This document shows, one piece after another, positions 24,343-32,777 of a stretch of DNA of 34,360 nt. A program made the position numbers and the translations under genes. Source of the stretch: Cryobacterium sp. Y57 (lineage in GTDB: Bacteria > Actinomycetota > Actinomycetes > Actinomycetales > Microbacteriaceae). The notes beneath the pieces are model-generated. The model saw only the letters and a list, made by a program, of their open reading frames with translations. It was not told where the DNA came from and searched no databases. The DNA lies in the NCBI RefSeq assembly GCF_002929505.1, contig NZ_PJJL01000045.1:1-34360 (forward strand), written 5' to 3'. Position 1 is the first letter of the stretch. Each line of letters opens with the position of its first letter.

Positions 24343-24908
24343 CCGCCAGCCGAAATCAGCGCAATGATCTCGGCGCGGGCTGTCGGTTCCATCAGGGTGC
24401 CGCGGGAGGCCATAGTCACGGTAGAACTCGCGGCTTGGCGCGAGCCACGGGTGCCGACGCAGCCGTGCACGGCGTCGAGCACGACCAACACCCCGACCGG
24501 GTCGAGTCCTTCCTGCAGGGCGTCAGCGATCTCCTCGGTCAGACGCTCCTGCAGCTGCGGCCGGGCGGCGATGGTCTCCACCACAGCCGGCAGCCGTCCG
24601 AGGCCGACGACGCGATCCCGTGGCAGATACGCCACGTGGGCGGTGCCGAGAAATGGCAGCAAGTGGTGTTCACACATCGAACGAAAGGCGATATCGCGCA
24701 GCAGCACGAGTTCACCGGTACTGCCTTCGACCGGAACGAAGTCCTGCAGCAGGTCTTGCGGATTCTGATCGAGCCCGGCGAAGAACTCGGCGTAAGCATC
24801 CGCTACCCGTCGTGGGGTGCTCTCCAGCCCGGCCCGCTCGGGGTCCTCACCGATTGCGGCGAGAATCTCCGAGACGGCTACTTGGATGCGCGCCCTGTCC
24901 ACTGCCAC
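24339..24908 (-). CDS. folE: GTP cyclohydrolase I
   Basis: FolE converts GTP to dihydroneopterin triphosphate, the first pterin step. The 189 residues include the zinc ligands Cys79 and His82 (SMCEHH) and Cys150. The segment around the third ligand reads HGCVGTRG rather than the more common H-x-C-M-x-M-R-G. VVGLGRLPAVV and ARPQLQERLT are typical. The GTG start lies 6 bp after ftsH, and its stop overlaps folP. Confidence 0.96.
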   Translation of the reverse strand: MAVDRARIQVAVSEILAAIGEDPERAGLESTPRRVADAYAEFFAGLDQNPQDLLQDFVPVEGSTGELVLLRDIAFRSMCEHHLLPFLGTAHVAYLPRDRVVGLGRLPAVVETIAARPQLQERLTEEIADALQEGLDPVGVLVVLDAVHGCVGTRGSRQAASSTVTMASRGTLMEPTARAEIIALISAGG

Positions 24909-24914
24909 GAGCGC

Positions 24915-26924
24915 CTAGGCGGTCGCGGGGCGGGGGTTGAGAGCCGGCGCGCGTTTTGGTTTGGCGTGGGGTGCGTCGCCGCTGGAGATGCCGCCATCAA
25001 CGGCGTCGCCTTCGATGGGGGCCTTCGGGGCGGGCATTGCGATCGGCGGCACGTCCGAGACGGGGCGCTTGTCGCTGGAGAGCCACTGCGGACGGGGCGG
25101 CAGCTGCTCGACATTGGCGAAGATCTCGGCGAGGGCACTCTGATCAAGCGTTTCATGCTCCAGCAGGGCCGTAGCCAGCTCGTCCAGGATCACGCGGTTC
25201 TTGATGAGTACCTCATAGGCCTCGTCGTGGGCGTCTTCGAGCAGTTGGCGCACCTCGCGGTCGACGCTCTCGGCGACCCGCTCCGAGTAGTCGCGTTGGT
25301 GACCCATGTCGCGGCCGAGAAAAACCTCGCCCGAGCCCTGACCGAGCTTGAGCGGACCGACGACGCTGCTCATGCCGAACTCGGTCACCATCTTGCGGGC
25401 GGTCGCCGTGGCTTTCTCAATGTCGTTGGAGGCACCACTGGTTGGGTCGTGGAAAATGATTTCTTCGGCGACACGGCCGCCCATGGCATAGGCCAGCTGG
25501 TCGAGCAGTTCGTTGCGCGTGACCGAATAACGGTCTTCGAGCGGCATGACCATGGTGTAGCCGAGGGCCCGGCCGCGCGGAAGAATCGTGATCTTGGTCA
25601 CCGGGTCAGTAAAGTTCATCGCGGTGGCGACGAGGGCGTGTCCTCCCTCGTGGTACGCGGTGATGAGCTTTTCCTTGTCGCGCATGACACGCGTGCGTCG
25701 TTGCGGTCCCGCCATGACCCGATCGACGGCCTCGTCGAGAGCACGGTTGTCGATGAGTTGGGCGTTGGACCGGGCAGTGAGCAGCGCGGCTTCGTTGAGC
25801 ACGTTGGCGAGGTCGGCTCCGGTGAAGCCGGGCGTCTTGCGGGCGAGCACTTCGAGGTTGACGCCTTCAGCCATGGGCTTGCCCTTGGAGTGCACTTCCA
25901 GAATGCGCTTGCGGCCGAGCATGTCGGGTGCGTCGACGCCGATCTGGCGGTCGAACCGGCCAGGGCGCAGCAGCGCCGGGTCGAGAATATCGGGGCGGTT
26001 GGTGGCGGCGATAAGAATGACGTTGGCTTTCACATCGAAGCCGTCCATCTCGACCAAAAGCTGGTTGAGGGTCTGCTCGCGTTCGTCGTGTCCGCCACCC
26101 ATGCCGGCACCACGGTGCCGGCCAACTGCGTCGATCTCGTCGATGAAGATGATGGCGGGCGCGTTTTCCTTGGCCTGGCTGAACAGGTCGCGCACCCGGC
26201 TGGCACCGACTCCGACGAACATCTCGACGAAGTCCGAGCCGCTGATGGCGTAGAACGGCACGTTGGCCTCGCCGGCCACCGCGCGGGCAAGCAAAGTTTT
26301 ACCGGTGCCGGGAGGGCCGTAGAGCAGCACGCCCTTGGGAATACGCGCGCCGACCGCCTGGAACTTGGCTGGCTCCTTGAGGAAGTCTTTGATCTCTTCG
26401 AGCTCTTCGATGGCTTCGTCGGTACCGGCGACATCGGCGAACGTGACCTGCGGGCTCTCCTTGGAGACGAGCTTGGCTTTGGACTTGCCAAACTTCATGA
26501 CCTTGCTGCCACCGCCCTGCATCGAGATCATGAGCCAGAAGAAGGCACCGATGAGCAAGACAGGAAGCAGGAAGCTGAGCACGCCCAGGATCCAGTTGGG
26601 CTGCGGCACCTCGTCGGTGAAGCCGTCCCTGGGGTTGGCCGCAGTCACGGCGGTGATGATCTCTTCGCCACGCGGGGCGACGTAGTAGAACTGCACCTGG
26701 GTGCCGAGATCGCCGCTGGCCTTGGTCAGCGTGAGGTCGACGCGTTGTTCGCCGTCGACGATAGTGGCTTCGGCGACATTGCCCGACTTGAGGAAGCCGA
26801 GGCCCTCTTGCGTGCTGACCTCGCGGAATCCGCTCATGGTGATGAGGCTTGACCCCACCCAGACGGCGATGACGGCGAGCACAATGTAGAGAATCGGACC
26901 GCGTAGTAGCTTCTTGACGTTCAT
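24915..26924 (-). CDS. ftsH: ATP-dependent zinc metalloprotease FtsH
   Basis: FtsH is a membrane AAA protease that removes misassembled membrane proteins and regulators. The 669 residues show an N-terminal membrane helix (about 11-30), a periplasmic-side domain, a second helix (about 111-134), the AAA domain with Walker A GPPGTGKT (203-210) and Walker B IIFIDEID (258-265), and the zinc site HEGGH (425-429; HExxH kept). A variable C-terminal tail is rich in Pro and Ala. A GAGGT ribosome site precedes the ATG. It lies between hpt and folE, the usual actinobacterial order. Confidence 0.98.
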   Translation of the reverse strand: MNVKKLLRGPILYIVLAVIAVWVGSSLITMSGFREVSTQEGLGFLKSGNVAEATIVDGEQRVDLTLTKASGDLGTQVQFYYVAPRGEEIITAVTAANPRDGFTDEVPQPNWILGVLSFLLPVLLIGAFFWLMISMQGGGSKVMKFGKSKAKLVSKESPQVTFADVAGTDEAIEELEEIKDFLKEPAKFQAVGARIPKGVLLYGPPGTGKTLLARAVAGEANVPFYAISGSDFVEMFVGVGASRVRDLFSQAKENAPAIIFIDEIDAVGRHRGAGMGGGHDEREQTLNQLLVEMDGFDVKANVILIAATNRPDILDPALLRPGRFDRQIGVDAPDMLGRKRILEVHSKGKPMAEGVNLEVLARKTPGFTGADLANVLNEAALLTARSNAQLIDNRALDEAVDRVMAGPQRRTRVMRDKEKLITAYHEGGHALVATAMNFTDPVTKITILPRGRALGYTMVMPLEDRYSVTRNELLDQLAYAMGGRVAEEIIFHDPTSGASNDIEKATATARKMVTEFGMSSVVGPLKLGQGSGEVFLGRDMGHQRDYSERVAESVDREVRQLLEDAHDEAYEVLIKNRVILDELATALLEHETLDQSALAEIFANVEQLPPRPQWLSSDKRPVSDVPPIAMPAPKAPIEGDAVDGGISSGDAPHAKPKRAPALNPRPATA

Positions 26925-27008
26925 GGTGACCTCAGGCTAGCGCTCGATTACAGGGGAAAAGCCGTGTGTTCGCTTTAGGGGAAACTCCGACCGGTGCGCA
27001 GGCTGTGA

Positions 27009-27581
27009 TTAGAGCGAGGGCGCGGCAACGGTGGAGTACACGTGCGGGGCGAGAATACCCACCGAGCGTAGGTTGCGGTACTTCTCGTCGTAGTCGAGTC
27101 CGTAGCCGACCACAAACTTGTTCGGAATGTTGAAACCGATGTATTTCACGTCGATATCCACGCGCGCGGCATCCGGCTTGCGCAGTAAGGCGCAGATCTC
27201 TATGGATGCCGGACCGCGGGTTTTCAGGTTCGCCAACAGCCATGACAGGGTCAGCCCGCTGTCGATGATGTCCTCGACGATGAGCACGTTACGACCGGAG
27301 AGGTCGGTATCGAGGTCCTTGAGAATGCGCACCACGCCGCTGGACTGCGTACCGGAGCCGTAGGAGCTGACAGCCATCCAGTCCATGGTCACCGGGTGAT
27401 GCAGTTCGCGGGCCAGATCGGCCATGACCATGACCGCGCCCTTGAGCACTCCGACCAGCAGCAGGTCGGTGCCGGCGTAGTCGACTTCGATCTGGCGTGA
27501 CATCTCGGCCAGGCGAGCCCGAATCTGCTCCTCGCTGATCAGGATCTCGGTGAGGTCGCCATCAATGTCGCGAGGTTCCAT
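27009..27581 (-). CDS. hpt: Hypoxanthine phosphoribosyltransferase
   Basis: Hpt salvages hypoxanthine and guanine to IMP and GMP with PRPP. The 190-residue protein contains the PRPP-binding motif [13 protein letters not shown] (99-111, Glu103-Asp104) and the flexible-loop residues SSYG (72-75). An AGGA ribosome site precedes the ATG. It is 22 bp downstream of tilS and 84 bp upstream of ftsH, the conserved tilS-hpt-ftsH cluster. Confidence 0.97.
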   Translation of the reverse strand: MEPRDIDGDLTEILISEEQIRARLAEMSRQIEVDYAGTDLLLVGVLKGAVMVMADLARELHHPVTMDWMAVSSYGSGTQSSGVVRILKDLDTDLSGRNVLIVEDIIDSGLTLSWLLANLKTRGPASIEICALLRKPDAARVDIDVKYIGFNIPNKFVVGYGLDYDEKYRNLRSVGILAPHVYSTVAAPSL

Positions 27582-27603
27582 GTGGAAAAAGCATTCCTTT
27601 GTC

Positions 27604-28584
27604 TCAGGTGAGTCCAGGCGCGGAGAAGATTAAAATGCCGCCCTGTCGTTTAACTCTAATACCTGGCAGGCTGAGCGCCCCCTGTCCGTGCCACTGCGTC
27701 ACGAGCGCCGCCACGGCCAAAGTCTGACCGCGATTCAGCCACACCCCACACATCGCCTCGACTCCGAACCGAATCACTCGCTGCCTCACCGCGGCCGGAA
27801 CAGACGCCAGCACGGACGCTGCAATCTCGCCGTTGGCAAAATGGTCCTGCAGCATCGTGCGCGCCAGCTCGTCGAGAGCGTCCGAGTCCTCCCGCAGTGC
27901 ATCGGCGGTGCGGGCAAGCGCCACCCCGACGCCAGGGCCGAGCTCGTTCTCGAGCAACGGCAGCACCGTCTCGCGCACCCGTACTCGAGCGTAACGCGGG
28001 TCGAAATTCTGCGGGTCGCTCCACGGCCGAAGGCCCGCATCGGCGCAGAATTGGCGGGTTTGGGCCCGACGGATGCCGAGCAATGGTCGCAGAATTGGCC
28101 CGGTTCGCGCTGCCATGCCCCGCAGGCTGGTTGGTCCGGAACCACGGGAGAGCCCGAGCAGCACGGTTTCAGCCTGATCGTCGAGGGTGTGGCCGAGCAG
28201 CACACTGCTCGCCCCGGTGCGTTCGAGGGCCAGGTCGAAAGCCGCGTACCGTGCGGTGCGGGCGGCCGCCTCCGGGCCCGTTCCTGCGCTGTCGACCGTA
28301 ACGCTCAACACCAGCACCGGGTCGAGGCCGAGCTGTCGGGCGGCCATGGCGGCCCGCTCCGCGACATCCGCTGATCCGGTTTGCAGATTGTGATCGACGA
28401 TGACCGCTCCGGCACGGATGCCCGCCCGACCGGCTTCAAAGGCGGTCGCGGCAGCGAGCGCGAGCGAATCAGCGCCGCCGCTCAGGCCGACCAGGACGAG
28501 CCCCTTCGACGGGAGCAGGTCGCGCACGGCCCGGCGAATATCAGCCCGGGCCGGAGTCAGGCGCGGACGGTGGACAGATTCCAT
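27604..28584 (-). CDS. tilS: tRNA(Ile)-lysidine synthase
   Basis: TilS adds lysine to C34 of the CAU-anticodon tRNA-Ile so that it reads AUA. The 326-residue protein has the PP-loop SGGADS (35-40) and the downstream [20 protein letters not shown] segment typical of TilS. The C-terminal part is shortened relative to E. coli, as in other Actinobacteria. Its ATG lies six bases after TAACGT with no Shine-Dalgarno, so the mRNA is probably leaderless. It is divergent from ppa. Confidence 0.95.
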   Translation of the reverse strand: MESVHRPRLTPARADIRRAVRDLLPSKGLVLVGLSGGADSLALAAATAFEAGRAGIRAGAVIVDHNLQTGSADVAERAAMAARQLGLDPVLVLSVTVDSAGTGPEAAARTARYAAFDLALERTGASSVLLGHTLDDQAETVLLGLSRGSGPTSLRGMAARTGPILRPLLGIRRAQTRQFCADAGLRPWSDPQNFDPRYARVRVRETVLPLLENELGPGVGVALARTADALREDSDALDELARTMLQDHFANGEIAASVLASVPAAVRQRVIRFGVEAMCGVWLNRGQTLAVAALVTQWHGQGALSLPGIRVKRQGGILIFSAPGLT

Positions 28585-28588
28585 CCAG

Positions 28589-28596
28589 TAACGTTA
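28589..28596. promoter_or_regulatory. Palindromic -10 shared by divergent tilS and ppa
   Basis: TAACGTTA is its own reverse complement, so each strand reads TAACGT (TANNNT). On the minus strand it lies six bases before the tilS ATG. On the plus strand it gives a start near 28601 and a short leader with GGGAG before the ppa ATG at 28629. The layout predicts that polymerases compete for one site. Confidence 0.5.
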
Positions 28597-28628
28597 GCGG
28601 CAGACTTTGATCAAGGGAGAAACCAGCC

Positions 28629-29120
28629 ATGGCCGAATATGACGCAGTCATCGAAATCCCTCGCGGGAGCCGCAATAAGTACGAGGTAGACCACGAAACC
28701 GGTCGCGTGTACCTCGACCGCGTGCTCTACACGAGCTTCATGTACCCCACCGACTACGGCTACTTCGAGAACACGCTCGGCCTCGACGGCGATCCCGTTG
28801 ACGTTCTCGTACTGCTCGACTACCCGCTGTTTCCCGGCGTGGGCGTCTCCGTGCGTCCGGTGGGCGTCTTCAATATGACCGATGACGGCGGCTCCGACGC
28901 GAAGGTCATCGCCGTTCCGGCTGGTGACCCGCGCTGGGATCACATTCAGGATGTTCTCGACATCCCGGAATATACCCGCAAGGAAATCGAGCACTTCTTC
29001 GAGCACTACAAGGACCTCGAACCCAATAAATGGGTCAAGACGGAGGGCTGGGGCGACGCTGCCGAAGCCAACCAGATCGTGGTCGACGGTATTGCGAAGC
29101 TGGCCGACGAGGGCCACTAA
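28629..29120 (+). CDS. ppa: Inorganic pyrophosphatase
   Basis: Ppa hydrolyses pyrophosphate, pulling biosynthetic reactions forward. This is a 163-residue family I (soluble) enzyme with the Mg-binding signature DGDPVD (53-58), the substrate-contact region [11 protein letters not shown] (9-19) and YPTDYGYF (39-46). GGGAGA precedes the ATG at normal spacing. It is divergently arranged with tilS and followed by a hairpin. Confidence 0.98.
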   Translation: MAEYDAVIEIPRGSRNKYEVDHETGRVYLDRVLYTSFMYPTDYGYFENTLGLDGDPVDVLVLLDYPLFPGVGVSVRPVGVFNMTDDGGSDAKVIAVPAGDPRWDHIQDVLDIPEYTRKEIEHFFEHYKDLEPNKWVKTEGWGDAAEANQIVVDGIAKLADEGH

Positions 29121-29131
29121 CCCGCACCCCC

Positions 29132-29167
29132 AATGAAGGCCCCCTGGTTGCCCTGGGGGCCTTCATT
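29132..29167 (+). terminator. Hairpin terminator after ppa
   Basis: Long arms (aatgaaggcccc from 29132, pairing with the sequence ending at 29167) enclose a TTGC loop. The T-tract is poor on both strands. It lies between convergent ppa and the NlpC/P60 gene and may serve both directions. The rest of the gap to 29300 holds nothing recognisable. Confidence 0.7.
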
Positions 29168-29300
29168 CTGCCTACGGCCAGGCCGACGGGGCTAATTCAG
29201 CAAATTTTGCCGGCGACCTGTGGCTATCGCACTGGTCGGCAGCCACCGCGCGGATCTCCTGAATCACCCTCGCGCGTCATCCGGCGGTCAGAAACCGGAG

Positions 29301-30740
29301 CTAGGCGGCGGGGCGGCCAACGTACGGCGCGACGGCCCACGACGACCAGATGCTGTGCACACGCACGCGCGCCGAGGGGTTGGGGGCTTCGAGGACCTGG
29401 CCGTTACCGACGTAGATCGCCACGTGGTAATAGTTGCCCGGGCTGCCCCAGAACACCAGGTCGCCTACCTGAACCTGGGCGAAAGAGACGAGATTGCCCT
29501 GCCGGGCCATGGTGTTGTACTGGTCCGTGGCTGAGTGGGTACCGATATAAACGCCGGCGGCTGCGTAGGCGGCCTTGGTCAGCCCGGAGCAGTCCCACGC
29601 GTCGGGGCCAGAGCCTCCGAAGACGTAGCGGTCACCGAGCTGGCCGCGGGCGAACGCGAGTGCTGCATCGACGACGCTTGCGTTGGGTACCGCAGCCGGC
29701 GCGGCCGGTGCAGCGGGCGTGGCGGGCGTGGCTGGCGTGGCCGGTGCAGCGGGCGTCACCGGCATGGCCGGCGTGGAACCAGATCCTGAACCCGAACCGG
29801 CGGTTGCCCCGGGATCGCGAGCGGGTTGCGCGGGTGCGGCATCCGCTATTGCAGCAGCGGATGCCTGCGCCTGTGCGAACGCTTCAGCCGCAGCGGCCGC
29901 GTCTTCGCCGGCGTGAAAGCTGCGCTCGGCTTCTGCCGTAGTGTCTTTGAGCAGGGCGAGTTGTTCGAAGAGCTCACTCGACTTGCGCTGTTGGGAGTCG
30001 TAGGCGACCTCGGCCGCGTTCGAACTCGACGTGGCCGTGTCAAACGTGGTCTTGGACTCTTCGGTGAGCTGTTCGCGTTGCTCGGTCGCTGATGCCGCCT
30101 GCTCGCCGAGAGACTCCGCCGCATTCTTGTCCTGCACAGCCTCGGTGTAGATCTGCTCGGACTGTTCGCTCAGCTTGCTGGCCGTTCCCAGCTGGCTAAG
30201 CAAGTCATCCGCGCTGCTGCCGTTCAAAAACAGGTTGAGTGATAGACCGCTGGCACCTGATTTGGCGAGGTGTGCGGCGATGAGACCGGCACGCATCTTC
30301 GATGTTGCGGCGGTGGCTTCGGCGCTGGCAGCCTGCTCGCTGAGGCTGGTTTCGCGCAGGGTGGCGGCAGCGAGGGCGTCCTGCGTCACACGGTAAGCCT
30401 CGGCCGCAATCTGTGCGGTTGTGACAGCCTTCGCGGCCTGGCTCGCCAAACCGTCGAGCAGCTCGCCGAGAGTCGCGATCTCGGCGAGCTTGGTCGACTC
30501 GTTCTGCTTGGCCTTCTCGACGTCGTTCCAGCTCGGAAAGTCCGGGACGGCAAAGGCGGCCCCACCGGCGGCGGCAACGGATGCTGTGACAGCCGAGACC
30601 GCGCCGATCGCCACGGCGGAAAGAAGACGTTTCGACGTGGTGCGAACGCGTGCGCGCGTGCTGGAGTTGCCCTGTGCGGAGTTGCCCTGTGCGGAGTTGC
30701 CCTGTGCGGAGTTACTTTGTGCGGTGGTGCTCTCAGCCAA
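29301..30740 (-). CDS. Secreted NlpC/P60 peptidoglycan endopeptidase, RipA-like
   Basis: A 479-residue wall hydrolase. I chose TTG 30740: GGGGAG lies six bases upstream and TTGGCTGA overlaps the stop of the M23 gene. After an NSAQG-repeat N-terminus (about 9-23) comes an export signal (about 32-65, ending near GGAAFA). A long Ala/Glu-rich coiled-coil (about 70-310) and a Pro/Ala/Thr linker follow. The C-terminal NlpC/P60 domain has Cys384 (DAWDCSGL), His439 (YYHV) and Glu451, a Cys-His-Glu arrangement like RipA. It probably cuts stem-peptide bonds during division. The coiled-coil half is paralogous to that of the neighbouring M23 protein. Confidence 0.9.
   Translation of the reverse strand: MAESTTAQSNSAQGNSAQGNSAQGNSSTRARVRTTSKRLLSAVAIGAVSAVTASVAAAGGAAFAVPDFPSWNDVEKAKQNESTKLAEIATLGELLDGLASQAAKAVTTAQIAAEAYRVTQDALAAATLRETSLSEQAASAEATAATSKMRAGLIAAHLAKSGASGLSLNLFLNGSSADDLLSQLGTASKLSEQSEQIYTEAVQDKNAAESLGEQAASATEQREQLTEESKTTFDTATSSSNAAEVAYDSQQRKSSELFEQLALLKDTTAEAERSFHAGEDAAAAAEAFAQAQASAAAIADAAPAQPARDPGATAGSGSGSGSTPAMPVTPAAPATPATPATPAAPAAPAAVPNASVVDAALAFARGQLGDRYVFGGSGPDAWDCSGLTKAAYAAAGVYIGTHSATDQYNTMARQGNLVSFAQVQVGDLVFWGSPGNYYHVAIYVGNGQVLEAPNPSARVRVHSIWSSWAVAPYVGRPAA
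30666..30720. repeat. 15-bp minisatellite encoding NSAQG
   Basis: gttgccctgtgcgga is perfectly repeated three times (30666-30680, 30681-30695, 30696-30710) and followed by a degenerate fourth copy. It encodes NSAQG repeats just before the signal sequence of the NlpC/P60 protein. Changes in copy number would keep the frame. Confidence 0.9.
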
Positions 30741-32109
30741 GTGATGCTCCCCGGTCGGCCATGAATGGAACGGGATTGATGCGGTTTCCACCAATCCACA
30801 CTTCGAAGTGCAGGTGACAGCCGTTGGCTGCGCCGGTGTCGCCGGAACTGGCGATGACCTGCCCGGCCGACACTGACTGTCCAACACTCACGTTGTAGCC
30901 CCCATTGCGAATGTGGGCGTAGCCAGTGGAGACGTTGTCGCCATGGCTGATCTTCACGAAGTTTCCGTATGTGCCGAGGCGACCAGCCCAGGTGACGACG
31001 CCAGCATTGGCGGCATAGATTGGTGCACCGCAGCCGGTGCCGAGGTCGGTGGCGTAGTGAAAGCTTCCGCTGCAGTCACCACCGTTACAGATGACCGCCC
31101 GGGGGCCGTAGCCACCGGTGATGCGGCCGCCAGCCGGAACGGCCCAACCGGTCATGCTCACCGAGCCACCGGAACCACCGGATCTACCGGAACCACCAGA
31201 ACCACCGCTACCGGTACGCGCCGCGGCTGCTGCCGCTTCCCGTGCCGCTTTTTCAGCTGCAATACGGGCCGCTTCAATCCGGGCGCGTTCGGCGACTCCG
31301 GCTTCATACCCCGCTGTTGTTGTGGCCTGGGCGTCGCGCATAAATTGCAGCTGCTGTTCGAGTTCGACGCTCTTGGCTTCGGACTCGGCGAGGGCGTTCG
31401 CTGCTGCTTCGGCCGCAGCCTGGGCCGTGGCGAGTGCAGCCTCCGCGGCGACGCGCAGCGTCTCACGTTCGGCTTGAGCGGCTTTGGCCTGGTCTCCGAG
31501 CGATTGAGCGTTATTGGTGGCCGATTGTGCTGATTCGTAGACGTCGGAGCTGCGTTCAACGAGCTTGCTCATGTTGCCGAGTTTTGCCAGCAGCAAGTCA
31601 GCATCGGCTCCGTCGCCTTCGCCCTCGAGGAACAGATTCACGCTGAGATCGGTGCCGCCGGTGCGGTAGAGCTGGGCGGCGAGCTGGCCGGCCTGCTTGG
31701 TGGCGGCATCCGCTGTGGCCTTGCTCGCATCGGCCTGTGCCTGGATATCTTCAGCACGGCGGGTGGCGTCGTCAAATTCCTGCTGCGCGACCTCGAGTTC
31801 GCTGGCGCTTTTTTCGGCAGCGGCTTGGGTTTCTTGCACCTGCACCTGTAGGCCGGCAATGAGATTCTCAATGGCGGTCACCTGCGCCGTGGCAGTGGCC
31901 GTGTTCGCCTTGGCGTTTTGCAGGTCCTGCCAGGAGGGGTAATCGACGGCGCTCGCTGGAGCTACCGGGCTGACCAGGGTGACCAACAGCGTCATGGCGG
32001 CCATAATGCTGGTCAATGTCAGGGTGTGCCTGGGCCACCGATTGGTTGCGCGCAAGCGGCGGGTGGGCAGGTCAGTCTCGCGGCCGTCCACGGTTTTCAT
32101 GCGAATCAT
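30733..32109 (-). CDS. Secreted M23-family metallopeptidase with coiled coil
   Basis: A 458-residue murein hydrolase. The signal segment is about 29-54 (ending PASA). A long coiled-coil region covers about 60-300, and a Gly/Ser linker follows. The C-terminal M23 domain shows His351 and Asp355 (FHYATD), His399 (YAH) and His432/His434 (HLH), so the zinc and catalytic residues are present. It cleaves peptide cross-bridges. The segment YPSWQDLQNAKAN and the later NLFLEGEGDGADADLLLAKL align with the matching parts of the NlpC/P60 neighbour, showing a duplicated N-terminal module. ATG 32109 was chosen; a second ATG is at 32100. Confidence 0.9.
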   Translation of the reverse strand: MIRMKTVDGRETDLPTRRLRATNRWPRHTLTLTSIMAAMTLLVTLVSPVAPASAVDYPSWQDLQNAKANTATATAQVTAIENLIAGLQVQVQETQAAAEKSASELEVAQQEFDDATRRAEDIQAQADASKATADAATKQAGQLAAQLYRTGGTDLSVNLFLEGEGDGADADLLLAKLGNMSKLVERSSDVYESAQSATNNAQSLGDQAKAAQAERETLRVAAEAALATAQAAAEAAANALAESEAKSVELEQQLQFMRDAQATTTAGYEAGVAERARIEAARIAAEKAAREAAAAAARTGSGGSGGSGRSGGSGGSVSMTGWAVPAGGRITGGYGPRAVICNGGDCSGSFHYATDLGTGCGAPIYAANAGVVTWAGRLGTYGNFVKISHGDNVSTGYAHIRNGGYNVSVGQSVSAGQVIASSGDTGAANGCHLHFEVWIGGNRINPVPFMADRGASLG

Positions 32110-32304
32110 TGTTTCCCAACAGGCTTATAGCAGTTGCCACGTGCGCCGAGGCAGATTCTCCAGCGTAACAAGGTGGGCAGGATTCCCCCACTTTCACCAT
32201 CGAATCTAACTCGCGAAATAACCGCTGGCCCATCCATTTGCGGGCGCGCTGCGAATTGGTGTCGAAAATTAGTTGCCATTCATCCAAATGCTGCGCGTGC
32301 CGAT
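32110..32304. other. Region upstream of the hydrolase pair, no gene seen
   Basis: This gap must hold the promoter for the M23-NlpC pair. TATAAG preceded by TGC, about 14 bp before the M23 ATG, is a weak -10 candidate. I looked for a c-di-AMP (ydaO-type) riboswitch, which precedes wall hydrolases in some Actinobacteria, and did not recognise its conserved segments. Confidence 0.3.
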
Positions 32305-32333
32305 TTGGCCTTCGCCGCACAAGACCGTATGCT
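32305..32333 (+). promoter_or_regulatory. Promoter of tRNA-Glu
   Basis: TTGGCC (32305-32310) and TATGCT (32328-32333) are separated by 17 bp. Transcription would start near 32340, about 27 bp before the tRNA. Confidence 0.55.
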
Positions 32334-32366
32334 TACTCTTCGGCAGCCATGAACATTGTGGCTCAC

Positions 32367-32439
32367 GGCCCCATCGTTTAGCGGCCTAGGACGGCGCCCT
32401 TTCACGGCGTTAACACGGGTTCGAATCCCGTTGGGGCTA
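32367..32439 (+). tRNA. tRNA-Glu (anticodon UUC)
   Basis: The acceptor GGCCCCA pairs with TGGGGCT (one G-U pair), with discriminator A. The anticodon loop CTTTCAC sits between CGCC and GGCG, giving anticodon TTC. The T arm contains GGTTCGAATCC. CCA is not encoded. Confidence 0.95.
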
Positions 32440-32524
32440 CGCAAACTGCACGTGCACGAAGTAGCAAAATAAATAGAATAGTCTTACCAAGTGCCTCGCA
32501 CACAGATTCACATTTTCACATCGA

Positions 32525-32598
32525 GGCCCTGTAGCGCAGTTGGTTAGCGCGCCGCCCTGTCACGGCGGAGGTCGCCGGTTCAAGTCCGGTCAGGGTCG
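32525..32598 (+). tRNA. tRNA-Asp (anticodon GUC)
   Basis: The acceptor GGCCCTG pairs with CAGGGTC, with discriminator G. The anticodon loop CTGTCAC lies between CCGCC and GGCGG and gives GTC. The T arm contains GGTTCAAGTCC. A hairpin with a T-run follows. Confidence 0.95.
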
Positions 32599-32608
32599 CA
32601 CAGAAAAT

Positions 32609-32636
32609 AGCCCTTTCGAAAGGAAGGGCTTTTTTC
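32609..32636 (+). terminator. Terminator after tRNA-Asp
   Basis: agccctt (32609-32615) pairs with aagggct (32624-32630) around a GA-rich loop and is followed by a run of T (32630-32635). tRNA-Phe, 30 bp further on, would then need its own promoter or partial read-through. Confidence 0.8.
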
Positions 32637-32666
32637 TTAGAAGAGGCGTTTATTGCGCAGCTTCGG

Positions 32667-32742
32667 GGCCCTGTAGCTCAGTTGGTAGAGCGTTCGACTG
32701 AAAATTGAAAGGTCACCGGATCGACGCCGGTCGGGGCCACCA
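32667..32742 (+). tRNA. tRNA-Phe (anticodon GAA)
   Basis: The acceptor GGCCCTG pairs with CGGGGCC, followed by discriminator A and an encoded CCA (32740-32742). The anticodon loop CTGAAAA lies between TTCGA and TTGAA and gives GAA. The 3' end faces the integrase remnant, so it is a likely former attachment site. Confidence 0.94.
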
Positions 32743-32743
32743 A

Positions 32744-32776
32744 AATCCTCGTAAGCCTTGTGCTTACGGGGATTTT
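32744..32776 (+). terminator. Terminator after tRNA-Phe
   Basis: aaatcctcgtaagc pairs with gcttacggggattt around CTTGT, with one G-T pair, and is followed by a run of T. It is a canonical intrinsic terminator. Confidence 0.9.
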
Positions 32777-32777
32777 T

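Noticed and set aside
24435..26852. An 805-codon plus-strand open frame opposite folE and ftsH
   Set aside because: It is an antisense shadow; ftsH and folE are unambiguous on the minus strand.
30741..30887. N-terminal extension of the NlpC/P60 protein
   Set aside because: It would overlap the M23 catalytic domain coding region by about 150 bp. The TTG at 30740 has a good ribosome site.
32110..32366. A possible c-di-AMP riboswitch before the wall hydrolases
   Set aside because: The position is attractive, but I could not find the conserved ydaO segments. A covariance-model search would decide.
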